A program made the position numbers and the translations under genes. The notes under the pieces are model-generated. The model ran no database searches, had not been told where the DNA came from, and saw nothing but the letters and a program-made list of their open reading frames with translations. 64,000 nt of DNA from Stichopus chloronotus (lineage: Eukaryota > Echinodermata > Holothuroidea > Aspidochirotida > Stichopodidae): the NCBI GenBank assembly GCA_021234535.1, contig CM037835.1, forward strand, positions 434,001 to 498,000. Reading direction: 5' to 3'. Positions 27,301-42,300 of this stretch are shown one piece after another. Numbering within the stretch: the stretch's first letter is position 1; each line of letters begins with the position of its first letter.

Positions 27301-30300
27301 CTCTGACGTCCATTAAAAGAAAAGAGTTCTTGTACTCAATGAGATACACCTACATGCATATGTCAAAGCTTCAGTTCTTGAGATCCAATGTTTACAAAAC
27401 TTTCAAAATGTGACCCTGCTGACATCAAATGACCTTTGAACTTCAGCAAAGACGATGGAATTTTTGTACACTCAATGAGATACAAATACTGTACATAGTA
27501 CATAGGAGACCTGCACAAGGATTTCCTTCTTGAGATATCGAGTTTGCAATGTTTTCACAATGTGACGACTGTTGACCTCAACTGACCTTTGACATTGAAA
27601 TAAAACTAATGGAGATCGTACGTAATGTGATACACCCAGATACTAAATATGAGATTTGTCCAAGCTTTCCTTCTTGAGATAGTGTTTACAGGGTTTTCAC
27701 ATTTTGACCCCTGTTGACCTCAAATGACCTTGACCTCCACATAAATCAAGAGGGTCATTGTACTTTATGAGATACACCTACATACTACAGATGCACCAAG
27801 AAGTCGATCACTAGTGTGTCCGCATTCCAAAAATTTCACAAGATTCTCTGCAGAATGTCCACTTTCACTAATACATGATCTACGCAGTAACGTACTATAA
27901 GTTGCTTAGTTTTGTGGTTTGCAACTCAACTGCTAATGCCTCGGTCACACTACGAAAAAACGTGTCTGCGACTGTACTGCAACTCATGGAATTGCAAATG
28001 GCATGCAACTGCTTGCAACTAGTGTGGTCCACAATCAGGGCGGGAGTGTGACGCAGACAGTACTGCAACTTGGCTGCGTTGTACTGCGATGTACTGCAAA
28101 ATAAAACGTGCAACTACTTGCAAAACGTGCTGCACTGTGTTGCGTCGCACAGCGAATGCGCGCAACACAATCGGAGCCTGAGCTGCGACGGGGCATGCAA
28201 CGTACACAGACTGTTTGGGGATCTACTGGATCATTTTGCGATGTACTGCTACTATCGACGAATGGTTGCAGTCAGACATACCCACAAATGCATAAAGCAC
28301 TGACGTGTGGTGGCTGTTGTATGAATAGTTGAAATCCGTGCGTGCAGTCCCCGTGCTGCATCGTGCTGCAAACGTGTTGAGACTTGTTGGCAGCCGGTTT
28401 CAATCAGGCGCAGTAGAGGATACATTGGGGGCGGAAACGGGCGAATACTACTTTGCAGTAGCTGCTGCGTCATGTTGCGCATGTTTGCAGTACGTTTGCA
28501 GCACATTTGCACACAGACGGCGTTTTTACCAGTTTTTAGGGAGGTAAAAGATGTTCTCTGTACTATGCTTGTTGGCGAACGTTCACAGTACAGCATGCCG
28601 CCGCACAGTATGAGGGAATACTCGGCGATAAGCGCAGCAGATTGCAACATTGTTGCAGCACATTGGCGAACAGACTGCAACCAGTTGCAAGGCATTTCTA
28701 GTTGCAAGCAGTTGCTTCATGTGCTCCGGTGCGCACCCCAGCACATGAAGGAATAAGCGACTCATCTGCAACACATGCAACTAGTCACAAACTCAATGCA
28801 ACTTGACGCAGTTCGTGCGGAGATGTAGCAAACATTTTCAAAATGACCCCGTTGCAAGCGGTCGCAGTACGTGATTTGCTATTGTAAGGCCGAGGCATGA
28901 GCTGGAAAGCCTACACAAAGGGGAACTAGAGAAATAGATACTTTCCAGCAAAAACTGGAAACCAAGACAATAAGAACAAATATCTCCCAGCAGAGCTAAC
29001 ATAAAGAAAGCAAAACAAATCATTCTCATTACAGGTGTAGGTAGCACCATCGCTTGGGCTTTTCTGAATACTGTATTAGATGTAAGATACGATCACACTT
29101 TCATCGTCAGGCTGGGACTAACATGGTGTGTAGAGATGTTGCTTAAAGTAGGCCTAGCCTTCTAGTAAAATGCCAATCCAGTTCAAAGAGGACTAATCAA
29201 AATATGTTGCATAAAAGTTGTAAATTATGGGAGAAAACATGTATATATCATACAAAATGATTATCAAGGATATTTTGGGTGCTGAAACAATCACATGATT
29301 TTTCTTGGTAACCTTATGTCAAACCTGTGTTTCTTTGGAAAAATGCCTATCAGTCCAACATCCCTAAACTCACCAGGTTTGGTTATTTACGAATGACTTA
29401 CTTACCTGTCTCCTCACAACAAGTGCACTCCTATCTACCGTGCCAAAAGTACTAATGTTTAACACCGCAATTAGCGCCTTCCAGCCCAATACAGGAATAG
29501 CGCCTCCTTCCCATGAAGCCATGGTAAGTCCTGATGTGCTAAGAGAAAAAGCAATAGCTGCGGGGAGATGCATCCCACCCCCAGCCACTACTCCCCTGAG
29601 CAACAAGGAGGAGGATGCCTCCTGTGAGAAAACAGGAGAAATTATTAGTGCACAAACGGGGAGGTGAAGCCAGCAGTAACCCGCTACATTCGGACCACCT
29701 CTTAACTTGTGCAAGGATTGCATGCACACAATCAAGCATGAATAGGACCGCAAACAACGGTAACCATAACCAAACATACATGCGACGAAACCCCACAAAC
29801 CATTCAAGTATAGCGTACAGGAAAGGTAGAATGTGCTGTGAGGAAATGTAGACCATACTATGATCTGTTGGTTTTGGGGTTACATCTGATACCGCAGGTC
29901 TGACCCCCGACTCAGGTGTTCATGCGGCCGTCAGGTATCATTTTGTCCAAGATTGTAGATTGATCTTTCCTATCGACTGTGCATTCAACAGCTTATCTGC
30001 TTTTAAAGTGTGTTACATCATGTGCAATTTTTTTGGCAATGACCCCCAACGTGAACGATTATAGTCTTACCATCTACGTACCATATCCTGTGTGAAGGTG
30101 TAGTTGCCTAAGCTGCTCTCAGTAATGGTATAAAGCTTCAGGAGAATGGAGTGCCGAAGATAAAGCTGCTGGGGTAAGTTTCATTTCTATGAGAAATATT
30201 GTTCATGATTTCAAAGAAATCAGATTTCTTTTTCAGTACTCACCTGCAACCAGACAAGACTCTTCTAGACATCAACCATGCAGCTAGTGATTAATTTGAA

Positions 30301-33300
30301 CACCATCATTTTTGGACATTTCATTTAATATTTTGAATTTTATTTTTCAGGATTGCTGAACCAGAACACATGCATGTATTTGAATGTTATAGTCAACACA
30401 AAGTCCGCCATTATGGGGGAAAAATACATCACAAGAGGGAACCTTTGAATTAAAGTTGGTAAAGGGATTATAAGCTTATGGACTTTTCCACATGGCATGT
30501 AAATGTTTTGACATTTTTGACCAAATGGGTTAGTTTGGAAACTTTCAAGGATCAAACTTGCTTCCTTGAACAGGGGATAGTTTCTACGACTGGCTGCAAC
30601 AATCTCTAGCAAAGTGATTCCGATTCATTTGATGCCACTGTCCTCATGTGCAGAGATTTGAATCGTAGCACTTGCGCTGCTATTATCTTATGTGACATCT
30701 AATCCTGGTCACTTTAGGCTCACGTACATTTGTCCTAGCCTAGTGTTAAGTTTGTAACTGACTTAAATGATGAAACAAAACACTTGAAGATCTATGCAAA
30801 CTAATATCTGTGATTTGTTTTCACACTTTCACACCTACACACATGCACTCATTCCGATTTTAAGTTCTGCCCAGTGCTCAATTGATGTATTGGCAATCAG
30901 CTGGATCTAGTTGGCTGATAGAATGTTTGAGTGAAAAGCTTTGCATCAGTTGTGACTCCAGAGGCTTTTGTCCATGTTGTGCATTATTGATCCAGGTGCC
31001 CCAGTTCAGTGAAATCACTGGGCATATGTTACAGTTAGTGCTATATGCCAAGCCAACGGGGTGCACTACAGTCAATGTTACAACTAACAAGCAAGTAACA
31101 TGTTGTTGTTGTATGGTAATTCCACTTTATCTTTAAAAAAGAGTTGAGAGTCTCAATGTATGACAATTATTGATCAGCCTATTGTTTGGTGCTTTTCATT
31201 GAGTCAACAAATCAAGCATCACATTGTCTCTTTGAAATATTTCCCACCTCAACAATTGCAGTAACAATCACCTAATTAAGGAGCTTCAATTGCTGCATAG
31301 GAACCCAGCAATACCTCAGTCGTGACAACAGATAATCCCTTACCATATCTGGGATGAATGATCTCTATGGTGACGCCATTAGGTCATTTCTTTAAACCTG
31401 GCCTATATTGGTGCCACATTACCATGCTTTCCCCACTTGTATTGCAGGCTACTTGAATGACTACTTCTTTGGTTGCTTACATTTTGGTTGCCTCACAGTA
31501 TGGTGTCAACAGGTCATCAGTGAGTAGTCGGCAATATTTATCTCTGGCTACATTACCATAGCAGAGCTGTTTAACAGTAACCTACAGCCTGTAATATTTA
31601 ATGATTCAAGTAGACTATTACCTCTTAAAATATACATGATCAGTGATAAGGTGAAGAGCACAAGTCTGTCTGTTTGCTTGTCTCTTGTACCGGTGAGTAC
31701 CATCATCTTCAGAATCATCATGAATCTTGATATTATTCTTGTTCGCCTCTTCAAGTTTCTTGTTCATCTGTTCTTGAAGTTTACCGACAACTCCACAACC
31801 TCCAGCAGCATTTTCAGGGATGTCTACATGACTGTCCTTGTAAATGACAGAATGGAACTCCAGATTGGTGTCATTAAAGTACCTTCCTGCCGGTTCAACC
31901 GAGAATTTGTCATCCTTGGACAAAATACGCCCCTGGAAGTGACCATCAACAATTGACCCATGAACGAAACTTTCTGGAACATCTACAAAATAATCAGAGA
32001 AGTAAAATTTTGAAGGGTCAATGAAAGCACATTAAAATACCCTTGCGAGGTGCAGCCAACATATGCCCACCGATATTAAGCACAAGTTGTGAAGCAAGTT
32101 TGCACTGCTGTAACTATGCAGTAAATTAACACAAACATTCAACTAGGGTAGTACCTATCATGTATGCACCATGCATACACCCTGTGGCAACAAACAATGC
32201 TTGATAGGAAAGTAGCATCAATGCTGTTTCAACATCTTTATAGTCCAAAGTTTTCCTACAGAATATCACCCACCGCAAAATGAACATTTTACAAACTTGT
32301 ACATAAGGAACATTTCAAGAAACAGATCACTAGGTACGAAGAATTAAGAGTTACATAAGAAGTTATAAAGTTACATAAAGTTACTGTACATAAAGTTACA
32401 TACGAAGGTATAAAAACTATTCCAAGTTCCATGTATATTGTACTCAGATTTAACGATTTACCATAGCCCACCGGCATTAAATGTCCATGGGGTCGTGAGA
32501 ACTGGGGCAGACAGCCATCTCTGGCTTATGTAGAGCCCCCTTCTTTTCTGAAAAATAGGATCGATGATGCTTTTACTGTGAATCCGTTGACTGTTGTGGC
32601 AGTGACAGCCTCCCGGGGCAGATTGTTCCATTCAGTAATAACACGCTAACTAAAAGAATACTTTCTAATATCTAGTCTACAGTGGTGCTTCTGGAAATTA
32701 AGCTGATGACCTCTTGTTTTACTAACATCCGACAATTTTAAAAAGTAGCCTGATCAACATTTTCAAGACCCTTAACGATTTTAAAAACTTCAAGCAAGTC
32801 GGCTCTTAGTCTACTCATTTCAAGAGAAATCAAACCAGTTCTTTCAAGCCTTTCTTCATAACTGAGAGTAGACAAATCTAGAATCAATTTTGTAGCACAA
32901 TGTTGTACCTTTTCAATGTTATCAATATCTTTCTGTAGATAAGGGTGCCATGCCTGACAACAGTATTCCAGATGTGGTCCAACAAGAGATTTATACAATT
33001 TCAGTATATTACTACTTTTACAATCATATGTTCTATTAATAATACCAAGTACCTTGTTGGCAGAGCTCACAGCCTTCTCACAGTCTACTAGGGCACAATG
33101 AATTATCAATAATAACCCCTAAATCCTTCTCATGCTCAGTGGTTTCAACTTGAACATCACCAATAAAGTAACTGGCTTGAGCATTTGAATGACCGAGGTG
33201 AAGACACTTGCACTTCTGTGCATTAAATAGCAGTTGCCAATTGCAAGACCATTTATACAGAGCATCGAAGTCCTGTTGCAACTCAGTCACTTTACCCATG

Positions 33301-36300
33301 GAAAGAACATCAGAAAAGACCTTAGTATCATCTGCAAACTTCAGTACTGAATTATTCAAACTGACATCCAGATCATTAATATACAATATGAAAAGAATAG
33401 GACCTAACACAGATCCCTGCGGTACGCCACTAGTCACTGGAAGCCAATCGGAAAAATGAACATTTAATACAACTCTTTGCCACCTATTACCCAGCCAGTT
33501 TTCAATCCAGTCAGCCACTACTGAACTAATACCATGAGCTTTGACCTTTAAAATAAGCTGCTTGTGAGGAACTTGGTCAAAGGCTTTACTGAAATCTAAA
33601 TAGACAACATCTACAGGATGACCCTCATCAACTTTCCGAGTAACAACTTCCAGAAAGCAGAGAAGGTTGGTAAGACAAGACCTTTGCGACCTAAAATCAT
33701 GCTGAGAATAAACTATCATGTCATTACCCTCCAGATGGCTAACAATACTTTCCTTTTTAATTGATTCCATCACTTTACAGACATGGGAAGTCAAGCTGAC
33801 TGGTCTTTAACTACTAGGTTGCTTCTTGGGACCTTTTTCATACAAAGGAGTCACATTTGCTAGCTTCCAATCTATAGGAATCTGATTACATCGCAAACTC
33901 TTGCTAAAAATAATGCTTAAAGGCATGGAAATGACTTTAGCAAGATGAAATAAAAGAATCGATACGCAGCATACAACAGAACAATTTCAACACTATCCAG
34001 CTGCAGCCAAAAGCAGTTTGTTGCATCCACGAATGGCAAAGATTACGACTAGTGCTGTCACAATTAAATGTTTAGACAAACTGTCCACCATTTGCACGGA
34101 GCTCAATTCTGCTAAACATTTAGACAGATTTCCTGCATAAACCTACTCAAAGACTCTAATGTTTCTTTCACTTCAATATTAGCCATTCAACCGTTGTAAT
34201 CTGCTGCCTTTTAACTGCGTAAAAGCAGGAAAATAAAGTGTGGTTTTTACCGCTTAATCACCATGTCACCTGTGATAATCCCCTATGCGAAATGTTTAGC
34301 ACTAAGTTTGTTCCTTCAGCTGGAGGATGTAGCCACCCCTGATTACTGCCTTAATTCTTGAATGTAATTCATGTAATAGAAAGCACAAACAATTTTTTTT
34401 AATCAATGCTAGGGCATCAGATTTTCCACAGATACAAATTTTGTTTTCAACTCTTTGATTCCCTAATTCCGTTCTTTTCTGTTTTCAAAAATACCGACTG
34501 GCATAAAATGCGGTAGCATGGTCGAAGTAACAAAATCTGTCAATGGTGGTTTTGACATGGTGGTTTTGACGAGTCTCTTTGACTGTCAGTCTCGAAGTAG
34601 AACAGTGCAATATGCATCAGGTGAAAACATGAAAGTTCAATCAGAACAAAATCATTGATGTTACTTCAAAACTAAAACGTTCAATGACTCGTTGCAAATG
34701 CCATGTAAGGCAAACAGTATTACAATCATTTGTGAGGTTGAAATGTCCCAAAAAGTCTAATAAAAAGAACAGGTAAAATCGTGTACAGTCTTCTGAAAAT
34801 TTTAAGTAATGATATCCTAAAGTAGTGGGTGTTTTGTGCATAGCCTCAGCCTAACCACCTCATCACCTCATATGTAAAGCATACAGTGAACAAACAACTT
34901 TTTGTAAGTTGCAGATTTCAGATTCTTTCAAGAAACAGTTAAATAACATTTGTTTGTTTTGGCTCTTGATCCTAGTTACTTGCAAATATTTAGATTAAAT
35001 GTTTGAAGTAGCAGAATGTTGGCAAGTGAAGAGTTTTCACCATAGAAATTGTCATATTTGTATTTCTATGAGTTGTGTGGTATGCTCACTGGCACTTTGC
35101 AGATGGGGTATACAGACAGGCCTAAGCTTATGTTTCTCAAGTAACATTGTATGTACAGCAGTAAAGTTGGTACATACGCAGAATCTTCTGAAAACAGTTG
35201 CTTTATGTTTTCTTTTTACATAACTTCAAAAATATTGATCATGAGTAAAAAATATGGTCATTCATTTACAAAAATAGTCATTTATTTTGCATTTTGGTAA
35301 CGAATGAATGTGGATGGCAAATTTGGAATACATACTTGGATGGATCTACTAACCAGTTATTTTCCAATGGAACAATCGAGAAACTGTACGCCAAAATGAT
35401 ATATTTGAGAACAGGCCCGTAGGCAGCTTTTTCAGTGGGGGGTTCGATTTTACCACAAGTGGAACATTTTACCCGACAATTATGACCGACAAATTAAAAC
35501 TCATTATATATATATATATATACTGTATATATATATATATATATATATGCTAAGGTAGGCCTACTATCATAGGCTGAGCAGAACTCCAGATCTTGTGGGG
35601 AGGTTCGTCCAAACCCCCTGAACCACCCCTGGATACGGACCTAAATTTAAATGGTATGTGAACATTTATTCCAACAATTTAAACGTTTAGCAAATTGGAT
35701 GGTATCTGACAGCACTGATTATAACTGACATTCCTAAAACGTTCAGAGCCTGAGTTATTTCAGCACTAGTCTAGAATTGATTCAGTAACTACTCATTTAG
35801 CCCTGACTGACTTCTGTAATGAAGCTATTGTTCCATGAAGCAATGAAGCCATTATGTTCTATGATTTTGTTTTATTCATTTTTAACTAAGGTTAACCCAA
35901 GTATATCACAACCCAACAATGTTTGGGCCCCATTTTGCCCATAAGAATGCAGGTTAACCATAGGTACAGTACTTGACTAGTCTACCATAGTACTAATCTG
36001 AACAAGAGCCCAAGGGCACTGTGGTCCCTTGCACAGATGGAGAGTATATAATGTAAATTATGAAACTACAAGGGAGCATTTACCATTATTTTGTACGATA
36101 TCCCATATGGAATATTTCTGACCATGAACTCTCACTTTTGTAACATAAAATCTGTAGAGAATAAAACATACTTTATAAAATGGCCCATTTCAGATATTGG
36201 ACCCAAACATGACAAACATGCACCCACATGGAACCACTTCCATAGCACCAATGTGACAAACAATCAACTGTGTTACATACAATCTGCAAGAGAAGAAGTA

Positions 36301-39300
36301 TTTTGCATGATTTTACAACAGCCTACGGGCAGTATGGTTCCTTGTACTTGAAATACCCATACTGTAAAATGATACGCCTGAGTTCATAAATATCATAAAA
36401 GCCATTTCAATTTGCAATGAATTGAAGATGTTGATTTCTGCAATATGCAGCAATATCCCATTCATTTTACAAAACACAAACAGCTGTGAATCTCTCATTT
36501 CAAGAAGGGGCTCTGAGAATTGCAATAAGCCTTATCACATCTATGCCCCTTCAAAGTCCACCAAACTAATAGCATGCCCTGGAGAGAACCCCTGGGGTCT
36601 AGTTTAAACTGGTCTAGTAAGAACACCAACTGACTTATTTTTTTTTCACTGTGTCCTGCCCGCTTCACTAATTTTGAAAAGACACTTGCATGAATAAACA
36701 CATTAGCACTCAAGCACGAGGACGTAAACTGATCCAGCCAAAACTTTTCTGGTGTGACCACCTACAGTACTGCAAAGAGCACTGCTGCTTCATCATTTGA
36801 TCAAGAAACTGCTAACTCAAGCAGTACTTCTATGATGCCCTGGAGGGGACTGATGGAAAATATGAGCATCCATAGCATAACAAGGTTTCAGTCTTCTCCC
36901 TTCCCAGTTCCCCCAGATGACCTTTGACCTCCACCAAACACAATAGGGCTCACCTTCTCAATATGGTGAACCTACATACTAAGTTTGACTTCATCTGACT
37001 TTCCCCTATTGAGTTACAGCATACCCAAGCAAAACAGACTTTTGCCCCCAGTTCCCAAGATGACCTTTGACCTCCACCAAAAACAATAGGGCACACCTTC
37101 TCAATATGGCAAAACTACATACCAAGTTTGACTTTCATATGATTTCTGTTTATTGAGTTAGAGCATACCCAAGCAAAACAGACTTTTGCCCCCAGTTCCC
37201 CAAGATGACCTTTGACCTCCACCAAAAACAAAAGGACACACACTCTCAATATGGCAAACCAATATACAAAGTTCTACTTTCATCTGACTTTCCCCTATTG
37301 AGTTAGAGCATACCTTAGAGGCAAGTGTCACAGATGCACACACGCACACGCCAAGCTGATTGCACAAAACCCTCTGCACTGTAACATACAGTATAATCTG
37401 TTGAAGAACTATCACTTCGAGAAATGTAATAATTTACAAATTATTACATTTGTACGTCCACACTGAAGTATGACCCACAAATGTTGACTTTTGCTATAAA
37501 CACAAATCTCTAAGATCATTAACTCTGCAATTTTAACATTTGACTAAATATGAAAACATGATTCTCTCAGTCTCAAATGAGACAATTCAAATAACAGAGA
37601 TCATCTACTCATCAACTGCTACCAATTTTGACAGTTTGATGTGCTAGTTACATTCACTTGCTAAGAGATCATCCTTAACATCTTTTCATACTTTAACCTC
37701 TGGTGAACTCAAATGACCGTCGACCTCTATGAAAAATGATAGAGGTCATCTACCTACAGTAGAATACCAACACAAAATCTTTGAGGTACAAGCAAATTTA
37801 CCTTCCTAGAGATACTGTGTTTACATGGTTTTGAAACTTTATCTTCTGTTAGCCTCACATGACCTTTGACTACCATTAAAAATTACGGATATTATCTACC
37901 TGTATGTAAAGAGCTACCAACCACAACACTTTGAAGTTCCAGCAACATTCCATTGCTGAGGATATGTCCCTTTGACTGGTTTTCATACTTTAAGCTCTGG
38001 TGACCTCAAATGACCTTTGACCCCCATGAACAACAATAAGGCTCATCTACTCACACTAGACTATCAGCACACAACTTTTAAGTTTAAGCACCTTTCCCTT
38101 CTTGAGATATCTATTGACCTTACATGACCTTTGACCACGATACAAAATGTCTGACATCACCTACTCATCAAGTGCCACCAATGATAAGTTCCAACAACAT
38201 TCCATTGCTGAGATCTCCCTTGATAGGTTTTCATATTTCATGCTCTGGTGATCTCAAATAACCTTTGACCTCCATGAAAAACAATAGGGACCATCTCCTC
38301 ACAATGGACTACCAAAATACCACCTTTGAAGTTTGAGCACCCTTCCCTTATTGACATACCGCGTCTACAAGCCAGGGCATCACAACCACACAGACATACA
38401 CTCACACATACCATCACCATTTCATAGATGTCTTGCCTGCCTTCAGCAAGAAATAAAAAACAATAGCGCACACTTTCTCAATATGGCAAACCAACATGTA
38501 TACAAAGTTTGACTTTCATCCAACTGTTTACTTACAGTGTACCCAACAAGTATCACAGACACACAGTTTTGCCACCAGTGTACCAAGATGACTCTCAGCC
38601 ACCAACAAAAACAATAGGGCACACCTTCCAGTGTTTGATTTTTACTGTTGTCCAGTCATCCATCAACTAGAAAATCTCCCAGACTACCAAATCTTTGCAA
38701 AAACATGCTTTGAGCTTGTCCAATGGACCACCAAATTCTGTGAGGTTATGATACCATGAGATTGGCTTTGAAATTTTTGCAATGTAAATCATGCAGAACA
38801 TTTCATGTAAGTTTAAACGTAAAAGCAATTTGCTCATTCCAAAACTTTTTAAATATGAGCTGAGGAAAAAAGTCAGACGCATACACTGATGATCCCTTTT
38901 CTACTTAGTATTTTCCATACAACATTATAACATTCTTTTTTGTTCTAGTAATTACTATTTAAATATGCGACCACTATTTAGGGATTCATGTATGTTTGTA
39001 TTCCTTTGAAGTGAAATCGATTGAAGTAAATCCAGTATGGAAATTTCAACGACACAATCAATGGGCTGTTACTGCGTATATTTTCCTCACATACAGTTAA
39101 CGTTATGGAGAAGTCCCATTGACTCACTGTGTGAAATCGTTTGACAAAACGTTTTTTGTGAAGCACTATCAGTCTATCATGCAAACATATGCCATAGAAA
39201 AAGGTTCCAACTTGAAAAGATGACATAATGCACAAGGTATACATATAAAATAAATAAAAATATATAAAATATATAAAATATATAAAAAATAAAAATAAAA

Positions 39301-42300
39301 TAAATATTGTGGTTGTTTTGGGGTCAGGACTGTGAACATTGGAATCATGCCAGTGAATCTATGAGTGAGCCCTTTTGTACAAGTTTGTCAGATCATATTT
39401 TACCTAATATATGGCAAGAATGCATTAAAGCATTCAATGAGACTATAAGTAGCTTTGGAAAATTGCTCATGGTAGGGGGGTGGGGGGAAACAGTGTCTTG
39501 ATAAGGAGGCACAGATCTGGAGTTCTTGGAAACCTTAAATACAACCATCCTTCAGCCCTTGCGAGTAAGGAAAGTTGCTAGGGCAATAATAGTGCTGCAA
39601 TAAAATGGTTTTGCCTTGGCCAAAGGTTCATTTACCATTTTGAATGATTATTTTGCAGGTACACTGTCATCAAATATCAGGAAAATATCAACTTTATACT
39701 CTGTTATTGATTAAGAACTGACACATTCCATAATAACCCTGGATTAGAGCCCAAGGGCACTGTGGTTCCGTGCACAGATGCACAGTAATGTAAACTATGA
39801 AGTAAAATTCAGGAACATTTTGCATTACTTTGTACAATAGCCTATTTCTGACCATGACCCTCACTTTCGTCACATAAAATCTGTAGAGAAAGAAAATTTC
39901 ATGCTACTAAAAATGACCCATAGGGCCCATTTCTGACATTGGACCTCAAACATGACAAACACCCACATGGAGCCACTTCCATACAGTAAGTAGCACTATT
40001 ACTGTATGAACAACCACTATCTGTGAGAGAAGTAATTTGCATGATTTCACAACAGCCAAAGGGCACTATGGTTCCTTGTACTTGGAATACTGTACATATA
40101 TATTGTAAAATGACATACTGGAGTTCATAAATATCAAAGAAGACATTTCAATTATTGCAATGAATTGAAGATGTTGATTCCTGCAATATACAGGTACATG
40201 TACAACAATATCCCATTCATTTTACAAAACACAAACAGCTATCAATCTTTCATTTAAAGCCCTGAAGAAGGGTTCTGCAAATTGCAATAATACTTATCAC
40301 TTCTATGCCCGTTGAAAGTCAACCAAACACTAACAGCATGCCCTGTAGGTGACTGCTAGAGTTTTGTTTCCGCTGATATGAACACCAACTGACTATTTTC
40401 CTCCAATTTGTTTTTTTTTTTTTTCAATTTTCCTTCATTGTGTGTTGCCCACCTTACTTTTAAAGCCGTTACATCAATGCACACACCAAATGGCAGGGCC
40501 ATGTACCTACAGTAATATCTATAATAACAACACCTTCCCACCACATTTGAAGCAAATTGGACAAGGCACTGCCAAAATACTGTATTGCCATATCAGAAAT
40601 TTTACGTTAGTTCCGCCCACTCATTAATATCCAAGATATAGGCACCAAAAACAATATGGCACATCTTCTCAATGTATACCAAATTTGAGAAAAATTGAGC
40701 ACTCGATTATTGAGCTATTATGCCACATAGCTTGCATTCCAATCATGACACTAAGCCCTGCTCACTCATTAATATGCAAGATATGACCAACAAAAAAGAT
40801 ACTTTAGGGCACATCGACTATATGATACACGTACACAACAATTTTGAGAAAAATTGAGTACTTGATTAAAATTGAATTATCGTGCCACATACCTCAGATT
40901 CCAATGGCATCACATGCATACACACACATACATATCCATTTAGGACGTCAATCGGGCACATGGTCTTTTCCTCAAGCAATTGGGGATATCCCCACTTTGC
41001 AGATGATGTACCCAGTTTACTCGTACCTAGTCTTGCATGTATCCCTGATTCATGCCAGTAACAGGATAGTGTGTGTTTTTTTTTACACACATACATCCCT
41101 ATACAAAGGCACTGATCCATAAAATAGGTAATTGGGAAAAAAGCCAGATCAACCTATAAAGTTCAGGGCGCAAATCTGATACCCAAATTTGCTTTATCTT
41201 AAAATATCCAAAAATAGGGGTATCCCTGTTCTTCGGAGTATCCCCAGTTACAAGCTTGAAGTTCTTGTGTGTGTCCCCTTTCAGCACCCTTTACAAACCC
41301 CCCTCCACACACGCCGACTTGACTGCATAGGTTCCTTTGTTAACACCAGAATGCACGAATGTATTGTGGTTTTGATGATTTCATTATGAGGATTTCTATG
41401 AATCTGATATATGATGACTGATATGTATCATGTCTCAACATGCACAACTGCACATTACAGTTACAGTGATGCACATCTACACATGAGATCAAAGCTTCAT
41501 GCTTCCCTTCTTAAGATATCGTGTTTACAAGGTTTTTACAGTTTAACCTGTTTACCCCAAGCGGCATTTGACCTCCACCAAAAACTACCGTTCTTCTACT
41601 CAATGTGGTTCACCTTCATACTGAACATGAAATCTGTCCAAGCTTCCCTTCTTGAGATATCGTGTTTACAAGGTTTCCCTGTTGAACCCAAATGTCCTTT
41701 GACCCCCCATCAAAACTTTAAATATTCTAATCAATGTGGCACACATGCATACTAATTACAGTATGAGATCTGTCCAAGCTTTCCTTCTTGAGATATCTTA
41801 ACAAGGTTTTCACACTTTCACCCATGTTGACCCCAACTGACCTTTGACCTCCACCAGAAACTATAAGGTTCTTTTAATCAATATGGCACACCTACAAACT
41901 TAGTATTAGATCTGTCCAAGCTTCCCTTCTTGAAATATCATGTTTACAAGGTTTTCAGTTTGACCCCAATTGACCCCAAATGACCTTTGACCTCCACCAA
42001 AACCTATTCAGTTCTTTTGATCAATGTGGCACACCAACACATTTAATATGGGATCTGTCCAGCTTCCCCTCGAGAGATATCATGTTTACAAGGTGTTCAA
42101 AATGACCCCAGTTACCCTTTTAACTCCACCAAAAACAATACCATTTTTCTATTCAATGTCGTACACCTACTACTACACATTAAATCTGTCAAAGCTTCCC
42201 TTCCTGAGATATTGTGTTTCCAATGTTTTCCCAATTTGACCCATGTTGACCCCAAATGACCTTTGACCTCCAAAAAAAATAGGGTTCTCCAACTTTTTCT

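Noticed and set aside
28252..28707. 151-residue minus-strand open frame
   Set aside because: Several overlapping frames on both strands here come from the low-stop GTTGCA-rich composition of the element. No homology was recognised.
29370..29807. 145-residue minus-strand open frame and overlapping plus-strand frames
   Set aside because: No family recognised, and overlapping frames on both strands are of similar length. It may be mobile-element sequence near the mariner-like end at 29934, but I cannot support a gene.
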